Assembly: GCA_949031345.1 (NCBI GenBank)
Contig: CARNVA010000006.1
Span: 3,542 to 67,541, forward strand
Direction of reading: 5' to 3'
From: an uncultured Eubacteriales bacterium
GTDB lineage: Bacteria > Bacillota > Clostridia > Christensenellales > UBA1242
DNA: 64,000 nucleotides
The notes beneath the pieces are model-generated. The model saw only the letters and a list, made by a program, of their open reading frames with translations. It had not been told where the DNA came from and ran no database searches. The translations under genes were made by a program, and so were the position numbers. Shown one piece after another: positions 25,474-34,550 of this stretch (positions are counted from its first letter, which is position 1; each line of letters starts with the position of its first letter).

Positions 25474-27669
25474 TTATTCTTCCACCACTCTGCCAAAGCG
25501 ACTCTCGCGTGTCAAGCTTTGACTGCCCTCAAGATAGAAATGACATGCAACCGTCTTTTTTCTTTTAAGAAGCAGGCGCTCTTTGCCAAGCGCATATTCA
25601 AGCCCTTCTCTATATTTGCAATTATTGCAATCTCCACCAATATGCTCTTTGATTGGGCAATGTTTGAAATATATAAGTCTTGGCTTTCTTGTGTCGATAA
25701 ACAACTTTGCATTCTCACCCTTAATATTTTCAAAATCAAAGTTTTCCTTTGATAAAACTATTTTGTCATAACCCTGACTTAAATAAAAGTCTACGGCATA
25801 ACTATTAAAGACATTAAGCTCGCTTCCGATAATTATTTTGCTTTTTTCAAGCATATTTAATGCATAATAATTTGTGGCATAAATTCCAAAATTTTTATAT
25901 TTTTCAAATATTTTTTTGAAAAATAATAAATCGGCATAAGTTGCAATTAAAGGCATGTCTAAAAAAACATTTTTCTCCCTGAAATTTTCAGCTAAATAAA
26001 TGATTTCATCCTCAATAAAAATTTTGGGAGAAAATACATAATAAATATTATTTTTATTATTTTTTTCATATTTTTCTTGAATTTTTTTAATATTATCTAA
26101 ATTATCAAAAAATACTATTTTTTCATCATTTTTTGGTGCAATTTTTGTCGAATTTAACTTAATATTTTTTTCATTTATTTTTACATTTTTTTCATGCGAT
26201 TTTATAAGCGCAGCTTTAAGCTTCTCAATCCCATCTCTTCTCAGCGCATTAAGTGAGCTTTTTCTCATAAACACATTTTCAAGTTTGGTTTCAAGTTTGC
26301 CAAGGCAAAACTCTTCGCCCCCTTTTGAGAGGGTTTCTTTGCAATCATTTAATCCCAACGGCTGAGACTTTGCTTCTGTCAAAGCTTCGTCGCTATGCAC
26401 AAAAACTTCTACACCTTCACAGCTTAGTTTAAGCAAGGCTGGACTATCAATTTTTGCTTCCATATAAGCATCAAACTTGAGCAGTCGTTTTTTACTTAAC
26501 GCTTTCTTCTCAAGAGCTGAGTCAACAATAAGTCTTATCTCCACCCCCTTTCTCACATCACTGGTCGTGGTAATCAAATATTTCTTGTCGCCAAGCTTTT
26601 TAATATCTGATGGGCTTAATGTCATCACTTCATTTTTGCCATCAAAAAGTTTTATAGTGTCTCCACTTTGAAGTGTGTGGTTTGCCTCAAGCAGCACCTC
26701 ATTGAAGCGTCTGCCTTTTTTTACATCCAACACTTTACCGATTTTTATCCCTATATGGTTTTGCACTTGACTGAAAATCACTTTGCCATCTTCAAAATAG
26801 CCGGGAATATAATCTCCGCGATTAAACACTTTTTTCAACCTTTCAATGTCTTTATTATCATAATTAAAATTATCGTCAAGTGCTTTTCTATAGGTCTGTA
26901 CGGCCACTGCAACATAAGCTGGACGCCTTGCTCTTCCCTCAATTTTCAGACTTGTCACGCCATTTTCAATCATATCTTTAAGCTTTGGAAGCATGCAGAA
27001 ATCTTTTGTGCTTAAAAAATATTCGTCTTTGCCATTAAACTTGTATTTAAGTCTACAAAACTGCTTACACTTGCCTCTGTTTCCGCTGGAATTTGCAAGC
27101 AAAGAACAAAGATAGCAATTTCCTGAATAGCCAACACAAAGTGCGCCTTGAACAAAATATTCAATATCTACATTGCAATTTTCTTTAATTCTTTTAATTT
27201 CATTAAGCGGCGTTTCTCTTGCAAGAACAACCCTTTTTATCCCCAATTTTTCAACAAACTCCACGCCTTCAAGATTTTGCAATCCCATTTGTGTGCTAGC
27301 ATGAATTTCAATCCCTTCAAACTTTTGTCGCAAAAGATGAATTAAGCCTATATCCTGAACAATAAATGCATCGACTTTTGCATCCAAAGCCACTCTTACA
27401 AGGTCAAGAGCCTCTTCGATTTCGTCATCATGAACAAGCGTGTTTAATGTAAGATAAATTTTTACACCAAAAAGATGGGCTTTTTCCACAGTCTCTTTCA
27501 AATTATCTTTTGTAAAATTTTCTATATTGCCTCTTGCATTAAATCCGCTCAGCCCCAAATATATAGCATCAGCGCCGCCGTTTATTGCGGCCATAAAGCT
27601 TTCCATATTCCCAGCTGGAGCAAGCAATTCGCAGTCATGTTTAATATCTTTTTTCACTTTATTTTCCAT
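25474..27669 (-). CDS. Peptidase U32 family protein (RlhA/YrrO-type)
   Basis: A 731-aa protein. It begins with the U32 barrel signature ELLAPAGNMESFMAAINGGA and has HASTQMG near residue 125. The four-Cys iron-sulfur motif of the family lies at about 178-207 (CVGYSGNCYLCS..GKCKQFCR), and SLKIEGRAR near 240. U32 proteins such as RlhA, TrhP and UbiU/V do prephenate- or hydroxylation-type RNA or quinone modification rather than proteolysis; a 23S rRNA or tRNA hydroxylation role is the best guess. The C-terminal 200 residues have further Cys (CPIKEH..CNNCKY) that may bind a second metal. No Shine-Dalgarno: the promoter places +1 on the A of ATG 27669. Confidence 0.8.
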   Translation of the reverse strand: MENKVKKDIKHDCELLAPAGNMESFMAAINGGADAIYLGLSGFNARGNIENFTKDNLKETVEKAHLFGVKIYLTLNTLVHDDEIEEALDLVRVALDAKVDAFIVQDIGLIHLLRQKFEGIEIHASTQMGLQNLEGVEFVEKLGIKRVVLARETPLNEIKRIKENCNVDIEYFVQGALCVGYSGNCYLCSLLANSSGNRGKCKQFCRLKYKFNGKDEYFLSTKDFCMLPKLKDMIENGVTSLKIEGRARRPAYVAVAVQTYRKALDDNFNYDNKDIERLKKVFNRGDYIPGYFEDGKVIFSQVQNHIGIKIGKVLDVKKGRRFNEVLLEANHTLQSGDTIKLFDGKNEVMTLSPSDIKKLGDKKYLITTTSDVRKGVEIRLIVDSALEKKALSKKRLLKFDAYMEAKIDSPALLKLSCEGVEVFVHSDEALTEAKSQPLGLNDCKETLSKGGEEFCLGKLETKLENVFMRKSSLNALRRDGIEKLKAALIKSHEKNVKINEKNIKLNSTKIAPKNDEKIVFFDNLDNIKKIQEKYEKNNKNNIYYVFSPKIFIEDEIIYLAENFREKNVFLDMPLIATYADLLFFKKIFEKYKNFGIYATNYYALNMLEKSKIIIGSELNVFNSYAVDFYLSQGYDKIVLSKENFDFENIKGENAKLFIDTRKPRLIYFKHCPIKEHIGGDCNNCKYREGLEYALGKERLLLKRKKTVACHFYLEGSQSLTRESRFGRVVEE

Positions 27670-27675
27670 TTAATG

Positions 27676-27703
27676 ATTATAACACATTTAAATTTCATTT
27701 CAA
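27676..27703 (-). promoter_or_regulatory. Promoter giving a leaderless U32 mRNA
   Basis: On the minus strand: TTGAAA (27703-27698), 16 bp, TATAAT (27681-27676), then exactly six bases and ATG. The predicted +1 coincides with the first base of the start codon. Confidence 0.6.
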
Positions 27704-27734
27704 ACAGGTTGCACTTCATTTTTCATTCGCAAAC

Positions 27735-27762
27735 AAAAAAAAGATGTCAAAGCATCTCTTTT
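27735..27762 (-). terminator. Terminator of the 251-aa gene
   Basis: A short AGATG/CATCT stem with a 6-base loop is followed on the minus strand by a run of T residues, just below the stop at 27770. Confidence 0.55.
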
Positions 27763-27769
27763 GTTCTTT

Positions 27770-28525
27770 TCAATCAAAATTTAAATAATCATCATCTCGA
27801 TATGTTTCTTCTTCTGCGTATGCTTTTACGATAAGCTCTGCCTTATTTTTTGTTCCATATTTTCCATAAGCATTTAATATCTGTTTTTCAATATCTGCAT
27901 TATAAGCTTTCAATTCTTCATTATTCTTTTCACTTAAATAAGTGTGTGGGTTTATATAATAAAACTTGCCATTTTTATCTTCATAAATTAAACCTAAATT
28001 ATAGCAAAGTGGAAGTTCTCCAAAGCCCTTAATTGCATCAAAGACACAAGATTTGATATGGTGACGGATGATTTTGTTTAGATTTTGTCTATCATATTCG
28101 TCAAAAAGCTCTTTTGGTTGTTCATAAGAGGAAACGCCATTAAAGGAAGAAAACTCAACTTTTTTGCCTTCCACATTCACATATTTTGGCAACGCAAAGA
28201 TGCAGCATGCAGTGCGGTCATTGTGATAATATTTGTAATTTATTATATCATCTGCAGAAATCTTTTTGCTTTCTCCAAGTAATATCATAGTGCCAAATAT
28301 GCTTGCATAGCGGCTGATAGTAAATCCGTTTTTTATTATGCTTTCCATTTTGCTTTGACGAAGTTTATCTCCCGGTTTAAAAGCATTGTCCTCGTCATAA
28401 TCATTTATATGATGCATAAAAATGTTATACTCAAATTGGCCGTCAAGACTTTTGAGTACTTTCGCTACATGTTTTTTAAGTTCTCTTCTATTTTCAAATT
28501 TATCGATTTGACAATTTAAATCCAC
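27770..28525 (-). CDS. Protein of unknown function
   Basis: A 251-aa soluble protein without signal peptide or membrane helix. The middle contains an ISRYASIFGTMILLGESKK segment and an HNDRTACCIFALPKYV strand with two adjacent Cys. The C-terminus is helical and acidic. I do not recognise a family. The start is a GTG at 28525, supported by CAGGAG five bases upstream; the overlapping ATG belongs to another frame. It is a single gene, with a terminator below and the cloverleaf repeat about 120 bases upstream. Confidence 0.65.
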   Translation of the reverse strand: MDLNCQIDKFENRRELKKHVAKVLKSLDGQFEYNIFMHHINDYDEDNAFKPGDKLRQSKMESIIKNGFTISRYASIFGTMILLGESKKISADDIINYKYYHNDRTACCIFALPKYVNVEGKKVEFSSFNGVSSYEQPKELFDEYDRQNLNKIIRHHIKSCVFDAIKGFGELPLCYNLGLIYEDKNGKFYYINPHTYLSEKNNEELKAYNADIEKQILNAYGKYGTKNKAELIVKAYAEEETYRDDDYLNFD

Positions 28526-28643
28526 TCATGCTCCTGTTATTTGCAGTTTTCTATGATATTTTTATGCAAATTTGACTTTATTATATCACAACATTTTTTT
28601 GTTTTCAATATCAAAGTTTGATTTTTTTATCTCTTGTTTTTCT

Positions 28644-28751
28644 CGCACAAGAAAGTCTGCTTTTTTAAAAAGCAGAAAGAAGCTGCAAGAAAGTCTTGCA
28701 GCTTCTTCAAACTTTCAAGGGGCTAGCCCTTGAAAGTTTCTTTCTTGTGCG
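28644..28751. repeat. Four-way cloverleaf inverted-repeat element
   Basis: A 108-nt element in which every part pairs. An outer 12-bp stem joins CGCACAAGAAAG (28644-28655) and CTTTCTTGTGCG (28740-28751). Inside lie three hairpins back to back: 10-bp arms at 28656-28676, 14-bp arms at 28677-28690/28694-28707, and 13-bp arms at 28709-28721/28727-28739. Linkers are zero to one base. The parts share a CAAGAAAG-like word. It lies downstream of the ABC exporter operon (minus strand) and could terminate it, encode a structured RNA or be a dispersed repeat. The rest of 28526-28796 holds nothing else I can name. Confidence 0.8.
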
Positions 28752-28796
28752 TGTCCAAACACTATAAACAGCCTCGCAACTCAATCAAAAATATAA

Positions 28797-29588
28797 TCAC
28801 AACCTTCCACCCATAAGATTTCCAGAGTTATATTTTTTCAGCCCCAAATAGAAAAATAGGAAAGCAAGAACGCATAATACAACCGCAAAACCAACCATAC
28901 CTAAAATCCACCAAGCATTGAAACTGAAGAATATATACTTTGCTGGCACAAAAATGATAAATCCGACCGGAATGATTGTGTAAAGCAAAAATTTTGTAAT
29001 TGTATTGAATATTTCAGGCGGATAATTTGAAAACAATGTCACCGCACTTGAAACCATGTCGGCAATGGCGTTTCCTCTTTTTATATAGAAAGAAATAGAC
29101 TGAAAGCAAACTACAATTGCCGCATAAATAATACCACCTACAATGCAAACAGGTATAATTGCCAAAAACCACCACCAACTTGCCCCAATAATAGCAAGTG
29201 CAATGAAAGCATACAAAATATCACCAATTGCAGACATACTACTGCTTGAACAGCTTAAATTGATCAAAACATTTTTCGGCTGTGTCAAATAAACATCAAG
29301 TTTCCCTTCATATACAAGCTCTCCTATATGGAATGCACCTCCAAAAAAGAGATGCGCAACACCATACATGCCAGACGAGATACCCCACAATAGAAGCACT
29401 TCTTTGAAACCATAGCCAGCAATGTTTGTTGAGATTGAAAAAATTACCAGCCACTGAATGATGAAAAAGGCATTGTTTGCAATCATCATGAAAATTTGCA
29501 TAAAAAAGGATGTTTTATATTGAAATTCTTTTTGAACATTGAGTTTTAAATATTTAAAAATCAATGCCAGATTTTTTCTAACCCCCAT
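28797..29588 (-). CDS. ABC-2 type exporter permease
   Basis: A 263-aa integral membrane protein with six predicted helices, of the DUF990-type ABC-2 permeases. It is the third gene of an ATPase-permease-permease operon; its ATG 29588 overlaps the stop of the first permease by 11 bases, behind GGAAGGTG. The two permeases probably form a heterodimeric channel with the ATPase encoded at 30368. The substrate is unknown; related systems are often assigned to drug or antimicrobial-peptide export, but nothing nearby supports that here. Confidence 0.8.
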   Translation of the reverse strand: MGVRKNLALIFKYLKLNVQKEFQYKTSFFMQIFMMIANNAFFIIQWLVIFSISTNIAGYGFKEVLLLWGISSGMYGVAHLFFGGAFHIGELVYEGKLDVYLTQPKNVLINLSCSSSSMSAIGDILYAFIALAIIGASWWWFLAIIPVCIVGGIIYAAIVVCFQSISFYIKRGNAIADMVSSAVTLFSNYPPEIFNTITKFLLYTIIPVGFIIFVPAKYIFFSFNAWWILGMVGFAVVLCVLAFLFFYLGLKKYNSGNLMGGRL

Positions 29589-30375
29589 TTGATGTCACCT
29601 TCCTTTTTCCAAGTTTATAAACAAGCAAGCCAAGCCCTAAAATCACAACAGCCCAGACAACCTGTGAAATAAATATTTCCAAAAATCCCCACCATGAGAA
29701 GTTTGCAACAAGTGATGCTGGACCCGACATTATCGAATAAATTGGGCTGTATCTTATGATAGGCTGAAGCCAAGTTGGATAAAATTCAACAGGGAAAAAC
29801 AACCCCAAAAGCATAAACAGTTTTGAAACAATCCAATAAAATGGCGTCGCATCTTGCACCCAGAAAGCAATCAAGCCAACAACAGCATAAACGCTCCAGC
29901 TGATAAATATTGAGCCAAAAATAGCAAGCAGGCATGGTAGAATTTGCGCCCAATTAAAACTTGATGGCACGCCAACAAACACAAGCCCCATTACAATTGC
30001 AACAGGAAGCAAAAATAAAATCGCCATGCAACTTTTAGCCATAAAGTTTGAAATCGAATAGAAAAAATAATTGTAAGGCTTGTTGAGCTTATAAGAAATA
30101 CTGCCGCTCTTAATTTCGTTTGAAATGCTTCTTACAATTTGATTTGTTTTTGCCGTGCCAATTATAAGCTCGGTAATTATAAGATACCAAATCATCTGAC
30201 CAAGGTCATAACCTTTTATTACCTGTCCGCTTCCCCCTTCCCCATAGATGAAGCCCCAAAGTTGAAGAAAGATATAGCAGATTAAAACAAAGGTCACTGC
30301 TCTGAGCAAGGTGTTGAGTATACTGTCTTTTTCTTGTTTAAAACTTGTCCTAAAAACCGTGTAATACTTACCCAT
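29578..30375 (-). CDS. ABC-2 type exporter permease
   Basis: A 265-aa membrane protein with six predicted helices, same family as its neighbour. A SISYKLNKPYNYFFYS loop lies between helices 2 and 3, and a WVQDATPFYWI segment before helix 5. The frame opens with GTG at 30384, but ATG 30375 has AGGAG eight bases upstream and starts the family-like MGKYYTVFRTSF. It overlaps the ATPase stop by 8 bases. Confidence 0.8.
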   Translation of the reverse strand: MGKYYTVFRTSFKQEKDSILNTLLRAVTFVLICYIFLQLWGFIYGEGGSGQVIKGYDLGQMIWYLIITELIIGTAKTNQIVRSISNEIKSGSISYKLNKPYNYFFYSISNFMAKSCMAILFLLPVAIVMGLVFVGVPSSFNWAQILPCLLAIFGSIFISWSVYAVVGLIAFWVQDATPFYWIVSKLFMLLGLFFPVEFYPTWLQPIIRYSPIYSIMSGPASLVANFSWWGFLEIFISQVVWAVVILGLGLLVYKLGKRKVTSNGG

Positions 30376-31354
30376 TTTCCTCACTCCTTTTATAAATAGT
30401 CTTGATTATCTCTTCAAGCGGAGTTGATGAAATTGTAATATCTTGAATATCTTCAGATTTAAATAGTGATAAAAGCTCGTCAATACTTGCTTTATCCATG
30501 TCAACTTCAATCTTATACATTGTGCCATTTTTTTTGATTATTTTAATTCCATCTTTTTCATCCAACTGACACTCATATTTTAAATTAACTTCGACAATTT
30601 TCTTGTTTAAATAGTGATATTTTAAGTTTCTCATGCTGTCATCAAGCACGATTTTGCCGTTGCTGATGATGATAACTCGTTTGCACACCTCTTCTATATC
30701 ACCTACATCATGCGATGTGAACAAAATTGTTGTCTTAAGCTCACGATTGATTTTCTTTATAAGACCTCTAAGCGTCTCTTTTGCAATTGGGTCAAGTCCA
30801 ATTGTTGGTTCATCAAACAACAAAATTTGTGGCTGGTGCAAAAGAGATGCAACAACCTCGCATTTCATTCTTTGTCCTAAACTTAAACTTCGCACTGGTT
30901 GATTGATAAATTCCTCAATTTCAAACAGCTTTGAAAGCTCGGCAATTCGCTCTTTTAATTTCACTTTTGGTATATCATAAATCGAGCCAAAAAACAGAAA
31001 GTTATCATAAGGTGAAAGATGCACCCACAACTGCTCTTTTTGACCGAATACAGTGCCTATTTTATAGGACAATTTCACCCTGTCTTTCTGAGGATTTAAC
31101 CCAAGCATAGTGACCTGTCCACTTGTTGGATACAAAATGCCCGTCAGCATTTTAATAGTAGTGCTTTTACCTGCTCCATTTGGGCCAATCAACGCCAAAC
31201 TTTCGCCTTCTTCAACAGAAAAAGTAATGTCGTCAACGGCATTCTTGATTATCCTTTCTTTTTTCTTAAACAAATGCTTCCACATTTCTTTGCCCTTATA
31301 TTTTTTCTTACTTTTAAAGGTCTTTTTTAAATTTGTCACTTCAATTACTTTCAT
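30368..31354 (-). CDS. ABC exporter ATP-binding protein
   Basis: A 328-aa ATPase. Walker A is GPNGAGKST (about residue 55), Q-loop FGQKEQLW, signature LSLGQRMK (about 150), Walker B LLFDEPTIGLD, and the switch His lies in TSHD. A basic N-terminal extension (KKKYKGKEMWKHLFKKKERI) between strands 1 and 2 is typical of the partners of DUF990 permeases. The C-terminal 80 residues are a regulatory-type alpha/beta domain. ATG 31354 gives the family start and has AAAGGA upstream; the frame itself opens at 31447. It is the first gene of the operon and energises export by the two permeases. Confidence 0.9.
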   Translation of the reverse strand: MKVIEVTNLKKTFKSKKKYKGKEMWKHLFKKKERIIKNAVDDITFSVEEGESLALIGPNGAGKSTTIKMLTGILYPTSGQVTMLGLNPQKDRVKLSYKIGTVFGQKEQLWVHLSPYDNFLFFGSIYDIPKVKLKERIAELSKLFEIEEFINQPVRSLSLGQRMKCEVVASLLHQPQILLFDEPTIGLDPIAKETLRGLIKKINRELKTTILFTSHDVGDIEEVCKRVIIISNGKIVLDDSMRNLKYHYLNKKIVEVNLKYECQLDEKDGIKIIKKNGTMYKIEVDMDKASIDELLSLFKSEDIQDITISSTPLEEIIKTIYKRSEENG

Positions 31355-31469
31355 GTCTTTTGTCCTTTTAATGTTTATTATAGTACAAATATTTAAACAA
31401 TTTGTCAATAAAACCTTTGAAATTAAGTCACTTATTTTAGTTTTCAAAACATATTTCGTTTAAAAACAA

Positions 31470-31508
31470 AAAAAATACACTCTTTCAAGAATATTTGAAG
31501 AGTGTATT
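31470..31508 (-). terminator. Terminator of the collagen-like surface protein gene
   Basis: ATACACTCTTTCAA and TTGAAGAGTGTAT pair over 13 bases with one bulge. On the minus strand a long T-rich tract follows. Confidence 0.7.
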
Positions 31509-31519
31509 CTTTAAATTAC

Positions 31520-34237
31520 TTATTTTTCTACTTTGAAGCTTCCAAGCAAGTTTCCACGAATATCTGCTTTCCAAGATTCGCTTCCCTCATTTGCAAACTG
31601 AATGCTATACAATTTATTTCCACTTAAATCCTTCTCACCAGAAGAAAGGTTTAAATAAACTTTATATTCTCCGTTTTCAATATCCAAACCTGTAGCAGTA
31701 AATGAAACCTTATCGCTTCCATCAAAAGTGCCTACATTTTGCTCATGAACAACAGAGCCATACTTATCTACAAAAATAAGTGATGCTGTCTTAGATTTCA
31801 AAAGTTTTCCAAAACCAACATTTGACAATTCAATTTCAACATTAAGGTTGTCATACTTGCAAGTATAGTTGAATGTAGAGCTTTTAAGAACAAATCTATA
31901 ACCCATGTGGTTTTCAATATATTTATAAGCTGTTTGACCATAATATTTCGAGTCATCTCTTAAAGTGAAGCCAGAAGCTGAATACTTGTCATTGATATTG
32001 TCAACAGTGCTGTTGTGAAGCTCTTCTGTATAAACAGTATTTTTCCATTGAGTAATAACTGTTGGATGATAAACTGCACTTAAATAAGTTAAATTCATCA
32101 AGTGTCCTTCTGGAATAAATGATGGGAATTTGCTTAAGAAGTGAGTTGCACCAGAGTCAGTAACCAAAGTTTCTCCACCAAATGGTGTGTCAGTGAATTG
32201 AGATTGGAAAACAATGTTTTGACATCTCTCAGCCCAGCTTGTCACATTATATGTGTCATAGTCTGTAGGACTGCCAAACATAGCGTCATTATAAATGCCC
32301 AATCTCTTTTGCTTTTCAGTCAAAACAACTTTTTCATTGTTTTTAACTTGCTCTTCTGTAATTCCACAATAATCATACATCATTTGAGGTCTGCGAACGA
32401 GTACAGGAATATTTTCTGAGTTGTCTAAAAGCTTGTCAATAAGCTGGTTGATATGAGTTGTATCTGTATAATCAGAGTCTGCAGTCATTTCACCATAGTT
32501 TCCAATGAAACCGCCTTCAATTGCAACTACAGTATCTTGAAATTCATTTAACAGTGTTGCAATCTGTTCTGCATGCTTTAAAAGCATAGTAAATTCTGGC
32601 TCAAACCTGTCAAAAGGTTGTGATTGGTCAAAATATGGCAAATAAGAGCATCTTACTACAACATTCTTATCTTTATTTTTAAGTAAATTAAGCTCATAGC
32701 GAAGACTATTTAAAAAGTCTTCTGGCAATTCTTTAGTAGTACCTGTGCCTGTACTACGTCTTGTCCATGTCGCATTTGATGAATAAGCGCTTAAATCAAC
32801 AAGCAAACGGAATGTTCTTGTTTCTTTATAATAATCAAGCACTTGGTTATCATTTTCACTGCTGTTCCTATACATCAACGCATAAGTAAAGCCTTGTTCT
32901 GGGTTTGCAATTGTTTCAATGCTTTCATTGTAATTCAATTCTTGATGCACTGTGTATGAAAGGTCTTGTGAATTTGTAACTGTGAATGTAGTAGTCTTTC
33001 CGTCAGTGAATGTAATAGTATATGTGTCTACATTTCCATGAGTAGCAGTCTTCTTAACTGAAACAATTCCAACGCCGTCTTTTCCATTTTCGCCTTGTGC
33101 TTTAATTTCAGTCACTTCTCCATTGATTACCCAATATCCATCTTCGTTGATTGAAACTGTTGGAGTAGTGCCGTCTGTGCCAGGCAAGCCTTGCTCACCC
33201 TTCTCACCGTCACTGCCGTTTGTAACTGTAAATGTAGTCGTAGAGCCATCTGTAAACCTAATAGTATAGGTATCTACAAGGCCATTGCTTGATGTTTTTG
33301 TAATAGACTCAATTCCATTTCCGCTTTCGCCTTGAGCCTTAATATTTGTAGTCACGCCATTGATTACCCAATAACCATCATTATTTATTGAGATTGTTGG
33401 AGTAGCACCATCCTCACCATCTTTTCCATTTGTGATAGTGAATGTTGTTTCGCTTCCGTCTGAGTAAAGAATTGTGTAAGTATCTACAAGACCATTTGTG
33501 GCAGTCTTCTTAACAGATACAATACTAATTCCATCTTTTCCGTTTTCACCATGTGCTTTCACATCGGTTGTCACACCATTGATTACCCAATAGCCATCTT
33601 CATTGATAACTATTGTTGGTGTTTGTCCATCTTTTCCATCACTGCCGTTTGTTACAGTAAACACGCTTGTAGTGCCGTCTGTAAATTCAATAGTGTAAGT
33701 GTCAACAAGACCGTCACTTGATGTCTTTGAAATAGAAACAATTCCCTTTCCATTTTCGCCTTGTGCTTTGACATTTGTTGGAACGCCATTGATTACCCAA
33801 TAACCTTGTTCATTTATTGAAACTGTTGGGCTTACGCCGTCCTCTCCATCTTTACCATTTGTGATAGTAAATGTAGTAGTTGTTCCATTTGTAAATGTGA
33901 TTGTGTAGGTATCTACTAAACCATCAGTTGATGTTTTTTCGATTTTTAAAATACCAACTCCATCTTGGCCAGGCTCACCCTTGCCAAAATTTTGCATAAT
34001 GACAGTCCAAGCTCCATTGATTTTTTGATAAAGAAGATAATCATCTGTATCTATGTAAAAATCACCGTCTGTACCTTGTGAAACTGGAGTTTCCACACCT
34101 GAATACCACTTGTTTGGACTGTTTTTGTCATCTTTTCCTACAATGGCAACAACCCCCAATGAAATGGCAGTCAAAAGAAGTGCAATCACCACTGAAACAA
34201 AAGTATAAAACAATGTTTTTTTCTGTTTATTTTCCAT
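31520..34237 (-). CDS. Surface protein with collagen-like repeats and DUF4874/DUF4832-like domain
   Basis: A 905-aa extracytoplasmic protein. One N-terminal membrane helix (about residues 9-33) acts as signal anchor. Residues about 93-421 are four and a half tandem units of roughly 70 residues. Each unit has a (D/N)GLVDTYTI..F(T)NG..TTTFT strand block, a GKDGEDG or GSDGEKG collagen-like turn, and an INEDGYWVING segment. Residues about 430-905 look like the DUF4874/DUF4832 pair (NPEQGFTYALMYR; LVVDLSAY-type strand; NYGEMTADS; a C-terminal beta-sandwich), a putative glycan-binding or glycosidase-like module. No LPXTG follows. GGAGGGAAA precedes ATG 34237. The promoter contains a C8 tract. Confidence 0.7.
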   Translation of the reverse strand: MENKQKKTLFYTFVSVVIALLLTAISLGVVAIVGKDDKNSPNKWYSGVETPVSQGTDGDFYIDTDDYLLYQKINGAWTVIMQNFGKGEPGQDGVGILKIEKTSTDGLVDTYTITFTNGTTTTFTITNGKDGEDGVSPTVSINEQGYWVINGVPTNVKAQGENGKGIVSISKTSSDGLVDTYTIEFTDGTTSVFTVTNGSDGKDGQTPTIVINEDGYWVINGVTTDVKAHGENGKDGISIVSVKKTATNGLVDTYTILYSDGSETTFTITNGKDGEDGATPTISINNDGYWVINGVTTNIKAQGESGNGIESITKTSSNGLVDTYTIRFTDGSTTTFTVTNGSDGEKGEQGLPGTDGTTPTVSINEDGYWVINGEVTEIKAQGENGKDGVGIVSVKKTATHGNVDTYTITFTDGKTTTFTVTNSQDLSYTVHQELNYNESIETIANPEQGFTYALMYRNSSENDNQVLDYYKETRTFRLLVDLSAYSSNATWTRRSTGTGTTKELPEDFLNSLRYELNLLKNKDKNVVVRCSYLPYFDQSQPFDRFEPEFTMLLKHAEQIATLLNEFQDTVVAIEGGFIGNYGEMTADSDYTDTTHINQLIDKLLDNSENIPVLVRRPQMMYDYCGITEEQVKNNEKVVLTEKQKRLGIYNDAMFGSPTDYDTYNVTSWAERCQNIVFQSQFTDTPFGGETLVTDSGATHFLSKFPSFIPEGHLMNLTYLSAVYHPTVITQWKNTVYTEELHNSTVDNINDKYSASGFTLRDDSKYYGQTAYKYIENHMGYRFVLKSSTFNYTCKYDNLNVEIELSNVGFGKLLKSKTASLIFVDKYGSVVHEQNVGTFDGSDKVSFTATGLDIENGEYKVYLNLSSGEKDLSGNKLYSIQFANEGSESWKADIRGNLLGSFKVEK
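32975..33961 (-). repeat. Tandem repeats of about 210-245 bp inside the surface-protein gene
   Basis: Five in-frame copies (the last truncated) encode the 70-residue collagen-like/beta units of the 905-aa protein. The units are similar enough at DNA level (GATTACCCAATA.CCAT recurs in all four full units on the + strand) to recombine, so copy number may vary between strains. Confidence 0.75.
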
Positions 34238-34249
34238 TTTCCCTCCTGT

Positions 34250-34281
34250 TTATAGGATAATTTATATGGGGGGGGTGTCAA
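34250..34281 (-). promoter_or_regulatory. Promoter with a homopolymeric C8 spacer tract
   Basis: On the minus strand TTGACA (34281-34276) is followed directly by eight C (34275-34268), then by TATCCT (34260-34255, spacer 15) or TATAAA (34255-34250, spacer 20). Neither spacer is the optimal 17, so gain or loss of C residues by slippage would tune the promoter. The rest of the 34238-34550 intergenic stretch is AT-rich, with a second run of six C at 34381-34386. Confidence 0.5.
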
Positions 34282-34550
34282 GCAATTTTAATAATAAATT
34301 ATTATTTTATAATTAAAAATTATATATATTAAATATTATACTATATAATTTCATATTAAGCGTAATTTTTTTCAAGTAATCCCCCCAAATCGTTGTCATA
34401 CTTTATTCGTCAATTGCCCCTGCCGCCATGTCGTCTTTATTACTTAATATAATATGACATAATTTACATGATATTATTCACTAAAAAAATTAAGCGCACC
34501 AAGTTGAATTAAATCTTTACAAATGGGCATTATAAAAATGGAGGAATTTT

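Noticed and set aside
28644..28751. Cloverleaf element as a tRNA or CRISPR-type repeat
   Set aside because: There is no anticodon or T-loop consensus and no direct-repeat/spacer periodicity. No CRISPR array was seen anywhere in the window.
34446..34482. Imperfect palindrome (ATAATAT...ATATTAT) upstream of the ferritin-like gene, considered as a Fur/PerR-type operator
   Set aside because: Arms do not align without gaps, the sequence is plain AT-rich DNA, and no matching promoter was found over it.
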